A stretch of DNA of 8,790 nt from JANXVV01 sp038230975 (GCA_038230975.1 JBBRMF010000224.1:1-8790); one strand, 5' to 3'. Counted from the first letter of the stretch, positions 1 through 7,002 are shown. Numbers and translations are program-made. The notes: generated by a model from the sequence alone, not told the origin.

Positions 1-2352
1 CAATGGATTCTTCGGATCGATAATCCAGTTCGCCAACCCAAGCCGATTTGGGGGTGCATCTTTGGCGATCGGATGCAGCGCGGCGAACACCGCCGGTTTT
101 ACTTCATCACGCGGCTGATCGTAGTTTCCGCGATACAACACATGCGCGGTTGCCATCGCGTCGGTCTTTTCCTGCATCACATGCGAGATCGAACTGATCC
201 GGCGGATATCCCGACGGGCGCTTTCGGTGGATGCCATCTCCTGACCGAACGTCCGGTATGCTTTATCAAATCGGACCGCGTAGAGCAGGGCCAGGTCATT
301 GCGGACCGGGCCTTCAACCTTCGCCGCATCTTTTGCGAGTTGTGAGCGGATACCATCCCACTGAGTCAACACGGTGATTTCATCGGGGATCAGTGTGCGG
401 TTGAACGCGCGCACGTCGCGCATCGCCATGCCATTCGAACCTAACAACACCGGCGCATTATTTTGCACCGAACCGGCGAATTTTCCTTGATCGCCCCGAT
501 TGCTGAACGATGGATTACCATTGATATAGACAGTGAGTCCGCTGCTTTCCCGCCGGCCGTCATAGGTCACAGAGACATGCGACCATTTGTCGACCGCGAT
601 TCGCGCGCCTTTGGGTCGAAACACCAGATGATCGGCAGGGGAATCCCCCACCAATTCCACTTCGATATCGGCGTTACCATTCGCCGAAATCTTCCAGCCA
701 TGAATTCGGTCTTTGCCTGCATCGGCCAGTTTCGAGACTAACACGCCTCCACTTTTTGGCGAGGAAACCCAAAGGTCAATGGAAAAACCTTTGTCGGCAT
801 TCGAGGCCACCGAAGCATCCGTGGGGATCGTCGTTGGACCCTTGAAATGAAGGGCCCGAAGTTGCTTCGTCGGCCCGGGGCCCCATTCCATACTGCTGGG
901 CAATGTAGTAGGGCCCGGTTGCAAGGGAGGGATCAGGGTATCGAGTGAGGCAACCTGTTGAAGAGCGACTCCGTTGGTTGAAGCAATTGTCGCAGCGGGC
1001 TTCGTTGCAGGCTTCGTAGTAGGCCCCGCATCCACCGCTACCGCAAGAAACTCATTGCCAATATCCAGCGGGCTACTCAGTTGCTTTGCATCACCGCGCT
1101 TGAGCCATTCGGTGAACTCCTGATCGGTTTGGACACGCCGCGAAGTCATCTGACTGCGCAATTCTTCGGCTCTTCGACTGAGTTGTTCCCAGCGCGACTT
1201 TTGCTCGGCCGGTGGAACGATGACGACGGGCGGTGTATCCGAGATGTTTCCATCGAACGCCGGTTGCACCGTGTTCCGGAAGTATGCGGAGAATGAATAC
1301 ACTTCCTTGGTGGTGATCGGATCAAACTTGTGATCGTGACAAGTGGCGCACTGTGAGGTCAACCCCAACCAGACAGCCGTGGTGGTCTCGACGCGATCCT
1401 TGGCGTAGTTCGCTTCCAGTTCCGCGGTGATCGAGCCTCCTTCGTTGCTTGTAATGTTGCAGCGATGAAAGCCCGTCGCGATCTGTTGATCGAGCGTGTG
1501 ATTTGGCAATAGGTCGCCGGCCAACTGTTCAAGGGTAAATTGATCGAACGGTTGATTGCGATTGAATGCTTCGATGACCCATTGCCGGTAAGGCCACATC
1601 TCGCGGTAATTGTCGAAGTGCAGGCCGTGGGTGTCGGCGTAGCGGGCGGCGTCCATCCAGTAGCGGGCGCGATGTTCGCCGTATTGCGGTTTGGCCAGCC
1701 ATCGATCGACCAGTTTGTCGTAGGCATCGGATGCTTTGTCCGCAACAAAAGCCTCGACTTCGACAGGGTCGGGTGGCAGACCGGTTAGATCGAGCGACAA
1801 TCTGCGCGCCAGCGTCCGGCGATCGGCCTCGGGTGCCGGTGACAAGCCATTTGATTCCAGCTTTGCCAGAACGAACGAATCGATCGGACTGCGAGGCCAA
1901 TCGGCCTGCTTCAGGGCAGGTTCCACCGAGCGTTCCGGAGGAATAAATGACCAATGCGTCTGCCATTTTGCCCCCTGCTGAATCCACCGTTTCACCAGCT
2001 CTTTTTGCACCGGTGTCAGCTTTTTCTTCGACTTCACCGGCGGCATCAGATCGTCTTCTTCATCCGTGACCATCCGCGCGTAAACGTCACTCTCCAAGGG
2101 CTTTCCGGGAAGCACGGCAACCCCGTTGTCGGTCTTGCCGAAGATGCCCGTGTCGCGATCCAACCGTAACCCGGCTTTGCGGCTGGAGGGATCTGGCCCG
2201 TGACATTGAAAGCAATTCTCCGTCAGGATCGGTCGAATATCGCGATTGAACTGCACCTCACCTGGAGTGGAGGGTGCTGCCATCGAGCTTGTTGTGACGA
2301 AGAGGCACATCAAGCCCCAGCCAATATGGTTGTTTTTAACGAACTGATTCAT
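1..2352 (-). CDS. Secreted planctomycete cytochrome protein (PSCyt1 + DUF1549 + LamG-like + start of DUF1553), 3' end outside window
   Basis: The frame is open for all 784 visible codons and continues past the left edge. The ATG at 2352 is preceded by AGGA with 8 bases of spacing. Residues 1-25 look like a signal peptide (Met-Ala-Ala cleavage region), so the protein is probably exported. A PSCyt1 domain follows at about 33-130, with a Cys-x-x-Cys-His haem motif at 47-51 and a Leu-Met-Pro-Pro segment near 102-105. DUF1549 spans about 155-360 and ends with a second Cys-x-x-Cys-His at 335-339 followed by Asp-His-Lys-Phe-Asp-Pro-Ile, the family signature. Residues 383-425 are charged and helical; 442-462 form a Thr/Pro/Lys/Ala-rich linker. 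A concanavalin/LamG-like fold lies at about 515-655 (Phe-Ser-Ile-Asp-Leu-Trp at 523). The last residues (Leu-Ala-Asn-Trp-Ile-Ile-Asp-Pro) begin DUF1553. The family is biochemically poorly characterised; roles in polymer or polysaccharide breakdown are often proposed. A DUF1501 gene commonly follows in this family and would lie outside the window. Confidence 0.95.
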   Translation of the reverse strand, partial: MNQFVKNNHIGWGLMCLFVTTSSMAAPSTPGEVQFNRDIRPILTENCFQCHGPDPSSRKAGLRLDRDTGIFGKTDNGVAVLPGKPLESDVYARMVTDEEDDLMPPVKSKKKLTPVQKELVKRWIQQGAKWQTHWSFIPPERSVEPALKQADWPRSPIDSFVLAKLESNGLSPAPEADRRTLARRLSLDLTGLPPDPVEVEAFVADKASDAYDKLVDRWLAKPQYGEHRARYWMDAARYADTHGLHFDNYREMWPYRQWVIEAFNRNQPFDQFTLEQLAGDLLPNHTLDQQIATGFHRCNITSNEGGSITAELEANYAKDRVETTTAVWLGLTSQCATCHDHKFDPITTKEVYSFSAYFRNTVQPAFDGNISDTPPVVIVPPAEQKSRWEQLSRRAEELRSQMTSRRVQTDQEFTEWLKRGDAKQLSSPLDIGNEFLAVAVDAGPTTKPATKPAATIASTNGVALQQVASLDTLIPPLQPGPTTLPSSMEWGPGPTKQLRALHFKGPTTIPTDASVASNADKGFSIDLWVSSPKSGGVLVSKLADAGKDRIHGWKISANGNADIEVELVGDSPADHLVFRPKGARIAVDKWSHVSVTYDGRRESSGLTVYINGNPSFSNRGDQGKFAGSVQNNAPVLLGSNGMAMRDVRAFNRTLIPDEITVLTQWDGIRSQLAKDAAKVEGPVRNDLALLYAVRFDKAYRTFGQEMASTESARRDIRRISSISHVMQEKTDAMATAHVLYRGNYDQPRDEVKPAVFAALHPIAKDAPPNRLGLANWIIDPKNPL

Positions 2353-2756
2353 GTAGGGTTTCCTGCCCGAAGTTACTGCCAATCGAAGCGAGCGTTGTAA
2401 CTTATACGGATTCTGCGAGACCTTAGATCACCTCGATATCGACGCGTTTCTTCGCGACCGAACTCATGCGGTCATTGTAGTGCAAGTTCTTCAAAAAAGT
2501 GTGTCGCATTGGCAGTAATTGTCACTCGGGTGAGACACTCATTACACTGCTGGCACATCTCAGACGGTTCGATTAAAAACCTGCTCCTACGCATTTCATC
2601 TATTGTTCGTCGATATAAGCTCTACATATCGCAAAGCTTAAGACATTTTCAAACGAATTTTCGGCTGATCCGGATTAGCGCATTCCGCGTGGTATGACCA
2701 TTGCATTACAGATTCCCGTCTGACGCAATTGAGACTGTGTCAGCCAGATAAAGTTC

Positions 2757-2870
2757 TTTAATATTGCGATAGCGGATGTTTTTCGACTGGAGAAGTCGTC
2801 GTCGCAATACTCAGATGAATCACTCTCCCTCCCTCCTCCGACGCCGGGCAAGCCCCCCCGGCGTTTTTTT
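2757..2870 (+). ncRNA. Candidate small RNA ending in an intrinsic terminator
   Basis: There is no plus-strand gene to the left that the terminator at 2842-2870 could serve, so it may end a short independent transcript. Just upstream lies a nested fold: an 8-bp outer stem (TATTGCGA at 2762-2769 with TCGCAATA at 2802-2809) around a 5-bp hairpin (CGACT 2784-2788, loop GGAGA, AGTCG 2794-2798). Between this fold and the terminator is an unpaired pyrimidine-rich run with CTCC repeats at 2823-2839, complementary to ribosome binding sites of the GGAG type. The 5' end is a guess; a TTTAAT at 2757-2762 resembles a -10 box but has no good -35 partner, and if it is the -10 box the RNA would start slightly downstream. 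It matches no RNA family I recognise. Confidence 0.25.
2842..2870 (+). terminator. Intrinsic (Rho-independent) terminator
   Basis: A 7-bp GC stem (CGCCGGG at 2842-2848, CCCGGCG at 2857-2863) with an 8-base loop is followed directly by seven T residues. The T tract lies on the plus strand only. Read from the minus strand, the hairpin is 22 bases past the stop codon of the 2893-3693 gene but has no following U tract, so it is a poor terminator for that gene. It points away from the candidate small RNA region to its left. Confidence 0.75.
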
Positions 2871-2892
2871 ATGCGCTGAACGAACTGGAACC

Positions 2893-3693
2893 CTATTCGG
2901 CGATTGGCACCGGATGAATACTTTCGGTTTTCACATCCCGGTTCAACGGTGTTCCGCATTCCGGGCACCGGGGTTCCGGCAGACCTCGCAGGTCGTAGCC
3001 GCATTGAGTGCAGTAACCGAATGTGGATCGTTGCTGCATCCGCCGGGTAAAGTAGAGGAATACGATCCCCGGCCCAAAGCTCCAGATCAGAATGGTTACG
3101 CCAATGACGAGCGCAAAAAATGTGCCTTGATCGCAATAGCAACTGGTCCGCTTACGAACTTGCACATCCACGGGGATGGTAATCAGTAATTCTAAAATCG
3201 TTCCGGCCACGAGTAGCTTATAGACACGGCGAAAGAGGGGTAGCCATTCACCAGTCCAGATAAGGAGGAAAAGCACGCACCATCCTGCCCAGAGTGCCAG
3301 TGGAATATAAATAAAGAAGCGCGGATCGAGGTTCTGGAAAACATGCTTGTCCCGCATCAGATCGAGGCCGCTTACGAGGGTTGCGCCAAATCCGAATGTG
3401 AGCAGTGCCGCCAATGCAGCCGCAAATACCTTGGACACGATCATGGACCGTTTGCGGCGAGGACGTGGCCAGGTGAAATGCGGCGCGCCGGCCAGGAATC
3501 CTGCCTGTACCCCCAGTAGCACCAGCACCACTAGAATCGCCTCCGACACTTCGCCATCATTCCAATAGACAACACCCACGAATCCACCGAGCAGAACCAC
3601 GTATAGGGCCAGCAAGACATGGCGTGCGCGAAAGAGTGCCGCCTGCCAGCGCGGCGGTTTGTTATTTTCGATTTTGTCCAAAGGTGCGTTCAT
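2893..3693 (-). CDS. Six-helix membrane protein with C-terminal zinc ribbon, function unknown
   Basis: The 266-residue protein starts at the ATG at 3693; no clear Shine-Dalgarno precedes it. About six hydrophobic segments are visible at roughly 26-44, 52-70, 87-108, 125-147, 158-175 and 192-215. A basic loop (Trp-Pro-Arg-Pro-Arg-Arg-Lys-Arg) near 75-82 separates helices 2 and 3. A Cys-Tyr-Cys pair sits at 185-187 just before the last helix. After it comes a four-cysteine ribbon, Cys228-x-x-Cys231 and Cys243-x-x-Cys246, containing Gly-Tyr-Asp-Leu-Arg-Gly, which should bind one zinc ion. This ribbon occurs on many otherwise unrelated planctomycete membrane proteins, but its role is not known to me. 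The gene stands alone, divergent from the amidohydrolase gene. Cytoplasmic location of the ribbon is likely but depends on the topology. Confidence 0.85.
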   Translation of the reverse strand: MNAPLDKIENNKPPRWQAALFRARHVLLALYVVLLGGFVGVVYWNDGEVSEAILVVLVLLGVQAGFLAGAPHFTWPRPRRKRSMIVSKVFAAALAALLTFGFGATLVSGLDLMRDKHVFQNLDPRFFIYIPLALWAGWCVLFLLIWTGEWLPLFRRVYKLLVAGTILELLITIPVDVQVRKRTSCYCDQGTFFALVIGVTILIWSFGPGIVFLYFTRRMQQRSTFGYCTQCGYDLRGLPEPRCPECGTPLNRDVKTESIHPVPIAE

Positions 3694-3788
3694 AGACGAT
3701 TCGTGAATTTGAAAATATTGTCACCGACTGCGATCGAAATGTCGCGATGTGGGTATAAGTAACGTATCGCGAAATTCTTCGCATTATT

Positions 3789-3814
3789 TAGCCGGCTCGC
3801 AAACGAACCGGCTA
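3789..3814. repeat. Short palindromic hairpin (TAGCCGG / CCGGCTA)
   Basis: A 7-bp stem (3789-3795 with 3808-3814) continues after one C-A mismatch into a 3-bp TCG/CGA stem with a CAAA loop. It resembles dispersed intergenic palindromes, but only one copy lies in this window. Its last two bases are the TA of the adjacent TAGAGC box. Confidence 0.55.
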
Positions 3815-3849
3815 GAGCGGTTTTCGACGCTGTGTGTCGCGGCCTAGGT

Positions 3850-3933
3850 TGCCACAGGTCGCGGTACTCCGAGACCTGTGCAGCGTCCCTGCCGCACAAA
3901 AACACAGGTCTCGGAGTACCGCGACCTGTGGCA
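3850..3933. repeat. REP/BIME-like inverted pair, copy 1 (perfect 31-bp arms)
   Basis: Arms at 3850-3880 and 3903-3933 are exact reverse complements across a 22-base spacer. Each arm is itself an imperfect palindrome: CACAGGTC pairs with GACCTGTG (8 bp), then one mismatch, then CGG/CCG (3 bp) closing a TACT/AGTA loop. The same structure recurs at 7654-7733 with compensated changes. There is no T tract, so it is not an ordinary terminator. It lies 78 bases upstream of the amidohydrolase start. The box TAGAGCGGTTTTC at 3813-3825 to its left matches the end of the MITE-like element at 7619, suggesting a truncated relative. Confidence 0.85.
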
Positions 3934-4011
3934 CCTTCATTGAATCTGTCGCTCCGCTTTCATGATCCATTCATGCGAACGCCGCTGTAAATAATTCAGA
4001 AAGAGTATTCC

Positions 4012-5793
4012 ATGCCTATGAAAAACCTGCTTCTCATTCTGTGTTTCAATACATTACTCACCCCGGTGGTTTTTGGCGAAGCGGATCAACCATCGAAGAC
4101 GCCTGAAGAGGTGGCGGCGGTGGTTCGGGAAGCCTCGCAATGGCGAGCGGAACATCGGATCATCGACCTTCATCAGCATATTGATTTCACGCCGGAGCAT
4201 TTGGCTCGCGCGGTAAAAATGATGGATGCGGTGGGCGTTGGGGTTGCCGTCAATTTGGGGACGGGGGTGATCACGCCGGGGAAGGAGGGTGGCCCCTCGG
4301 AGTTTGAGCGTAACAAGGCTCTCTCCGACAAACTTCACCCCGGCCGGCTCATTCACTACATGCTGCTGGACTACAAGGGTTTTGATGAGGAAGGGTTTGC
4401 CGAGCGCGCCGCCGCGCAAATCGAAACCGGTCATCGCCTTGGCGCGGCCGGTCTGAAAGAATTCAAGCGGCTCGGGCTTTTCCTGCGCGACAGCAAAGGA
4501 AAATTAATCCGCATCGACGATGCGCGGTTCGATCTCATGTGGGAAAAATGTGGCGAACTGGGCATGCCCGTTTCCATTCACGTTGCCGATCCGAAGGCCT
4601 TCTGGGAGCCATTCAATGATCACAACGAGCGATGGAAGGAGTTAAAGGATCATCGCAGTTGGTGGTTCGGCGATGCGGCCAAATATCCGCCGCGCATGGA
4701 ATTGCTGGAAGCCCTCGACCGCGTGATTGCCCGTCATCCGAAGACGACGTTCGTGTGCGTCCACTTTGCGAATAATTCGGAGGAGCTGGAATGGGTTGAT
4801 GCCGCGCTCGACCGTCGACCGAACATGATGGCCGACTTGGCCGCGCGTATCCCCGAACTGGGTCGACATGAAACCGCCGCCCTTCAGAAACTCTTTATCA
4901 AGCACCAGGATCGCATCGTCTTCGCGACCGATTTCATGGTCTACAACCGCCTCATTCTCGGCTCCAGCGGGAGCGAACCGCCACCGACCGATGAAGATGG
5001 CATCACGTTTTTCACGAAGGAATGGCGATGGCTTGAAACCCTCGATCGCGACTGGCCGCATATGACGCCGATCCAGGGTGATTGGACGATCAGTTCCATC
5101 GGCCTGCCCACCAACGTGCTTCGCAAAATCTATTTCGACAACGCCCGCAAGCTATTGGCCCGCTCGCTGCCGGCACCGGTGATCAAGGCAAGCCATGTCG
5201 ATCAGGACTTTGAACCGACAGCTGATCTGTCGGCCCCGCAATGGCAGCACACCCCCACCACGCATCTCGAATACACGCTCGTTGACGGGAAACCTCGCCC
5301 GGAACTTTCGACGGAAGTGCGCTGCTTGTGGACGAAAGAATCACTGCATATCGCCTATCGCTGCCCGTACAAAAAGCTGACCGTCTTCGAGGGCCCACCT
5401 CCGAAAACCAAACGCCTGGGCCTGTGGGATCGCGATGTGGTTGAGGCATTCATCGGGACCAGCCTCACGGAAATTCAACGGTATGATGAATTTGAATTAG
5501 CCCCGACCAACGAACGGCTGGATGTCCGACTCAACCTGCCTGCCAAAGATTTCGACTGGTCCAGCGGCTTTACGTCGGCGACGCGCATTGACGAAGCCGC
5601 CGGGGTGTGGACCGCGGAGATGCGGATTCCTCTGCCTGTACTCTCGACCACTCCACCCACCCCCGGCACCCGCTGGCGGCTGAACCTGTACCGCTCCGAC
5701 GCCAACGGTCATGCGTTTCTGGCGTGGAATCCGACATTGAGCCGCACGGCCCATCAGCCGGAGAGGTTTGGGGTGTTGGAGTTTTCGAAGTAG
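4012..5793 (+). CDS. Exported amidohydrolase-2 family metal hydrolase/decarboxylase fused to a CBM9-like domain
   Basis: This 593-residue protein begins with a signal peptide (hydrophobic 5-21, Val-Phe-Gly cleavage region near 22), so it should act outside the cytoplasm. The amidohydrolase-related TIM barrel spans about 50-384. The metal-site residues of the ACMSD-type family are all present: His54-x-His56, His190 (Ser-Ile-His-Val-Ala-Asp), His251 (Val-His-Phe-Ala-Asn) and Asp307 (Phe-Ala-Thr-Asp-Phe). The barrel ends with the typical Phe-Asp-Asn-Ala-Arg-Lys-Leu-Leu at 375-382. Residues about 398-591 look like a family-9 carbohydrate-binding (DOMON-like) beta domain: Leu-Trp-Asp-Arg-Asp-Val-Val-Glu-Ala-Phe, a Trp-Thr-Ala-Glu-Met-Arg-Ile-Pro strand and a closing Trp-Arg-Leu-Asn-Leu-Tyr-Arg. 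AGAAAGAG at 3998-4005 is 6 bases before the first ATG; the second ATG (4018) is a possible alternative. Relatives hydrolyse lactones or amides or decarboxylate aromatic acids; the substrate here is unknown, and the second domain suggests a glycan-associated one. Confidence 0.93.
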   Translation: MPMKNLLLILCFNTLLTPVVFGEADQPSKTPEEVAAVVREASQWRAEHRIIDLHQHIDFTPEHLARAVKMMDAVGVGVAVNLGTGVITPGKEGGPSEFERNKALSDKLHPGRLIHYMLLDYKGFDEEGFAERAAAQIETGHRLGAAGLKEFKRLGLFLRDSKGKLIRIDDARFDLMWEKCGELGMPVSIHVADPKAFWEPFNDHNERWKELKDHRSWWFGDAAKYPPRMELLEALDRVIARHPKTTFVCVHFANNSEELEWVDAALDRRPNMMADLAARIPELGRHETAALQKLFIKHQDRIVFATDFMVYNRLILGSSGSEPPPTDEDGITFFTKEWRWLETLDRDWPHMTPIQGDWTISSIGLPTNVLRKIYFDNARKLLARSLPAPVIKASHVDQDFEPTADLSAPQWQHTPTTHLEYTLVDGKPRPELSTEVRCLWTKESLHIAYRCPYKKLTVFEGPPPKTKRLGLWDRDVVEAFIGTSLTEIQRYDEFELAPTNERLDVRLNLPAKDFDWSSGFTSATRIDEAAGVWTAEMRIPLPVLSTTPPTPGTRWRLNLYRSDANGHAFLAWNPTLSRTAHQPERFGVLEFSK

Positions 5794-5807
5794 TGGGGAA
5801 GGACGTG

Positions 5808-5845
5808 TTCACCTCAAAGGCACAAAGAACACTAAGGAAGAAATC
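5808..5845 (+). repeat. Probable copy of a purine-rich dispersed intergenic repeat (CAAAGGCACAAAGAACAC type)
   Basis: This stretch, starting 15 bases after the amidohydrolase stop codon, closely resembles a repeat I know from many planctomycete and related environmental genomes, in which CACAAAGGCACAAAGAACAC is followed by AAGGAAGAA. Identification rests on recall only, as no second copy lies in the window. It does not form a hairpin. Confidence 0.45.
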
Positions 5846-5860
5846 GCTTTCGTCACAAAT

Positions 5861-5964
5861 CAAGCCGGAAGCGGAAGCACGAATCGACGCGCCGAGCCTC
5901 GTCGGCATGCTCCATTCGTCGACAAGAACCCGGTGCGTCGCCTACGGCTTCCGCTTCCGGCTTG
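5861..5964. repeat. Inverted repeat with perfect 18-bp ends
   Basis: CAAGCCGGAAGCGGAAGC at 5861-5878 is exactly complementary to 5947-5964. The arms enclose about 68 bases that contain a further 5-bp hairpin (GCCGA/TCGGC). The element is 104 bases long, sits in the gap between the amidohydrolase and methyltransferase genes, and has no transposase. It lacks a strong T tract, although GGGTTTT follows at 5965. It may act as a weak terminator or be a non-autonomous mobile repeat. Confidence 0.75.
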
Positions 5965-6071
5965 GGTTTTAATCCTTCAATCGATCCGTGTGGATTTCCC
6001 GGGTATCCGCCCGCCGATGAAACGTTATACTTCCTCAAGCAGCCTTGAATTCGCAGTTTGATTGAGTCTTT

Positions 6072-6075
6072 GGAG
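6072..6075 (+). promoter_or_regulatory. Ribosome binding site deciding the methyltransferase start
   Basis: GGAG is followed by 9 bases and the ATG at 6085. The upstream in-frame TTG at 6058 has no comparable site, which favours 6085 as the start. Confidence 0.6.
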
Positions 6076-6084
6076 ATCCTGTCG

Positions 6085-6798
6085 ATGATTGGACCTAAAC
6101 GCCTGTACCAGCGCATCCGAAACGTCGTTCGATCCTCGCGGGGGAGTTTCAAGAATTATCGCATTCTCAGCAGCGCTTTAGGGCAGATGAATTCGATGCG
6201 GAAGATGCAAGCGGTGGATAAGGATAGCAATCCGGTCCCGTGGTTTACCTACCCGGCGATTGAGTATTTGCGACAGTTGGATTTTACGGGCAAGCGGGTC
6301 TTTGAATTTGGGTCGGGCAATTCGACGATGTTCTGGGCCAGCCGTGCCAAGCATGTGGTGGCGGTGGAAGAAGATAAGATCTGGTACAACCGCATGAAGT
6401 CGCAGTTGCCTTCGAATGTGGAGTATATCCTGACGGAAGACCGCCAGGCGTATATCGATTCGGTCACGAAGCAGGAAGGTGTATTCGACATCATCGTGAA
6501 CGATGGTATTTATCGATACGACTGTGCCGTGGCCGCCCGCCCGAAATTGGCGAATGACGGTTTTATCATTCTGGACAACTCCGAATGGTGCGTGAAAACC
6601 TCGGGCTACTATCGCGATTGCGACCTGATCGAAGTGGATATGTCCGGGTTCGGGCCGATCAATACCTACTCCTGGGTTACGTCGTTCTACTTCACTCGAA
6701 ACGTCAAACTGAAACCGGCCCACGCAGTGCAACCCGTATTGGGAATCGGCGGGGAGATGCTGAGCGATAAGGAACTTGGGGAATGGATTCAGGGGTAG
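6085..6798 (+). CDS. Class I SAM-dependent methyltransferase-like protein
   Basis: The 237-residue protein (counted from ATG 6085) is probably cytoplasmic, with a basic amphipathic N terminus. Motif I of a Rossmann-type methyltransferase is clear: Phe-Glu-Phe-Gly-Ser-Gly-Asn-Ser at 73-80. The acidic end of the second strand is Val-Ala-Val-Glu95-Glu96-Asp, which would bind the SAM ribose. A later strand reads Ile-Ile-Val-Asn-Asp140-Gly, followed by Asp-Gly-Phe-Ile-Ile-Leu-Asp-Asn-Ser-Glu-Trp. Phe-Glu-Phe-Gly-Ser-Gly-Asn-Ser and an Asp-Asn-Ser-Glu-Trp segment are typical of small methyltransferase-like proteins often found with glycan or nucleotide-sugar genes, but no such genes lie here. The acceptor is unknown. 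An upstream TTG (6058) would add nine residues. The gene stands alone and is convergent with the VOC gene. Confidence 0.85.
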   Translation: MIGPKRLYQRIRNVVRSSRGSFKNYRILSSALGQMNSMRKMQAVDKDSNPVPWFTYPAIEYLRQLDFTGKRVFEFGSGNSTMFWASRAKHVVAVEEDKIWYNRMKSQLPSNVEYILTEDRQAYIDSVTKQEGVFDIIVNDGIYRYDCAVAARPKLANDGFIILDNSEWCVKTSGYYRDCDLIEVDMSGFGPINTYSWVTSFYFTRNVKLKPAHAVQPVLGIGGEMLSDKELGEWIQG

Positions 6799-6859
6799 GT
6801 GCTGTGGGGAACGAGAATCGCAAGCCATAGAAAGGCGTTCCGCACAAAGCCTTCAACTT

Positions 6860-6978
6860 ATTTGTGGCACGGGCTTCCAGCCCGTGTTAGCGGATCAGGA
6901 CATAAGAAAAAACCTACTTTTCGGCAGTGATTCAAGTTCAACGGTTCTCAACACGGGCTGGAAGCCCGTGCCACGAAT
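6860..6978. repeat. REP-like inverted pair between convergent genes (GGGC-TTCCA-GCCC type)
   Basis: Arms 6864-6888 and 6950-6974 are exact 25-base reverse complements; with one G-T pair the match extends to 6860 and 6978. Each arm is itself a hairpin: CACGGGC, five-base loop TTCCA, GCCCGTG. The 61-base spacer is AT-rich with no open frame of note. It lies between the stop codons of the methyltransferase and VOC genes, where it could block read-through from both sides, but it has no T tract. Confidence 0.85.
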
Positions 6979-7002
6979 TGATTCTCAGGCTCGCAGCGGA
7001 AC

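Larger units (their letters stand above)
2353..2892. other. Intergenic region between two minus-strand genes; no convincing protein gene
   Basis: This 540-base gap is upstream of the cytochrome-type gene and downstream of the zinc-ribbon membrane protein gene. Short open frames exist on both strands, but none has a recognisable ribosome site or protein pattern. It must hold the promoter of the 2352 gene; I could not find a matched -35/-10 pair. A stem-loop at 2512-2550 pairs GCAGT with ACTGC, AAT with ATT and TGTC with GACA, with bulges. A 6-bp hairpin occurs at 2616-2640 (TAAGCT/AGCTTA). The right end holds the candidate small RNA and terminator listed separately. Confidence 0.6.
3694..4011. 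other. Divergent intergenic region carrying stacked repeats
   Basis: This 318-base gap separates the start codons of two divergent genes and so must contain both promoters. The part at 3694-3788 is AT-rich relative to its surroundings and free of repeats. Positions 3789-3933 are filled by a short hairpin, a TAGAGC box (3813-3825) and a long REP-like inverted pair, leaving only about 80 bases between the repeat and the amidohydrolase start. I see no convincing -35/-10 pair on either strand. Confidence 0.6.

Noticed and set aside
1359..1987. Two minus-strand and several plus-strand open frames within the cytochrome-type gene
   Set aside because: The uninterrupted 784-codon frame with signal peptide, two haem motifs and DUF1549 signatures explains this DNA; the others are Arg/Pro/Ser-rich shadows.
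2564..2580. GGTTCGA followed by AACC, resembling a tRNA T-arm
   Set aside because: No acceptor stem, D-arm or anticodon arm can be built around it, and the loop and stem lengths do not fit a tRNA.
2675..3189. Open frames on both strands overlapping the end of the zinc-ribbon membrane protein gene
   Set aside because: They cross the terminator and overlap a frame with clear membrane helices and a zinc ribbon. No ribosome site or family resemblance supports them.
6026..6031. TATACT as a -10 box before the methyltransferase gene
   Set aside because: No acceptable -35 element lies 16-18 bases upstream (the position reads GTATCC), so I do not call a promoter.
5607..6152. Overlapping open frames on both strands running from the amidohydrolase end into the following gap
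   Set aside because: Their peptides (for example Cys-Phe-Arg-Phe-Arg-Leu) come from translating the inverted repeat at 5861-5964, with no conserved domain.
6178..6828. A 216-residue minus-strand open frame opposite the methyltransferase gene
   Set aside because: It is His/Arg-rich with no domain pattern, and the plus strand carries clear methyltransferase motifs. It is a shadow of the real gene.
6860..6978. The inverted pair between convergent genes as a bidirectional intrinsic terminator
   Set aside because: The stems are strong, but neither side is followed by a T tract, and the same family occurs in non-convergent gaps. It is reported as a repeat instead.
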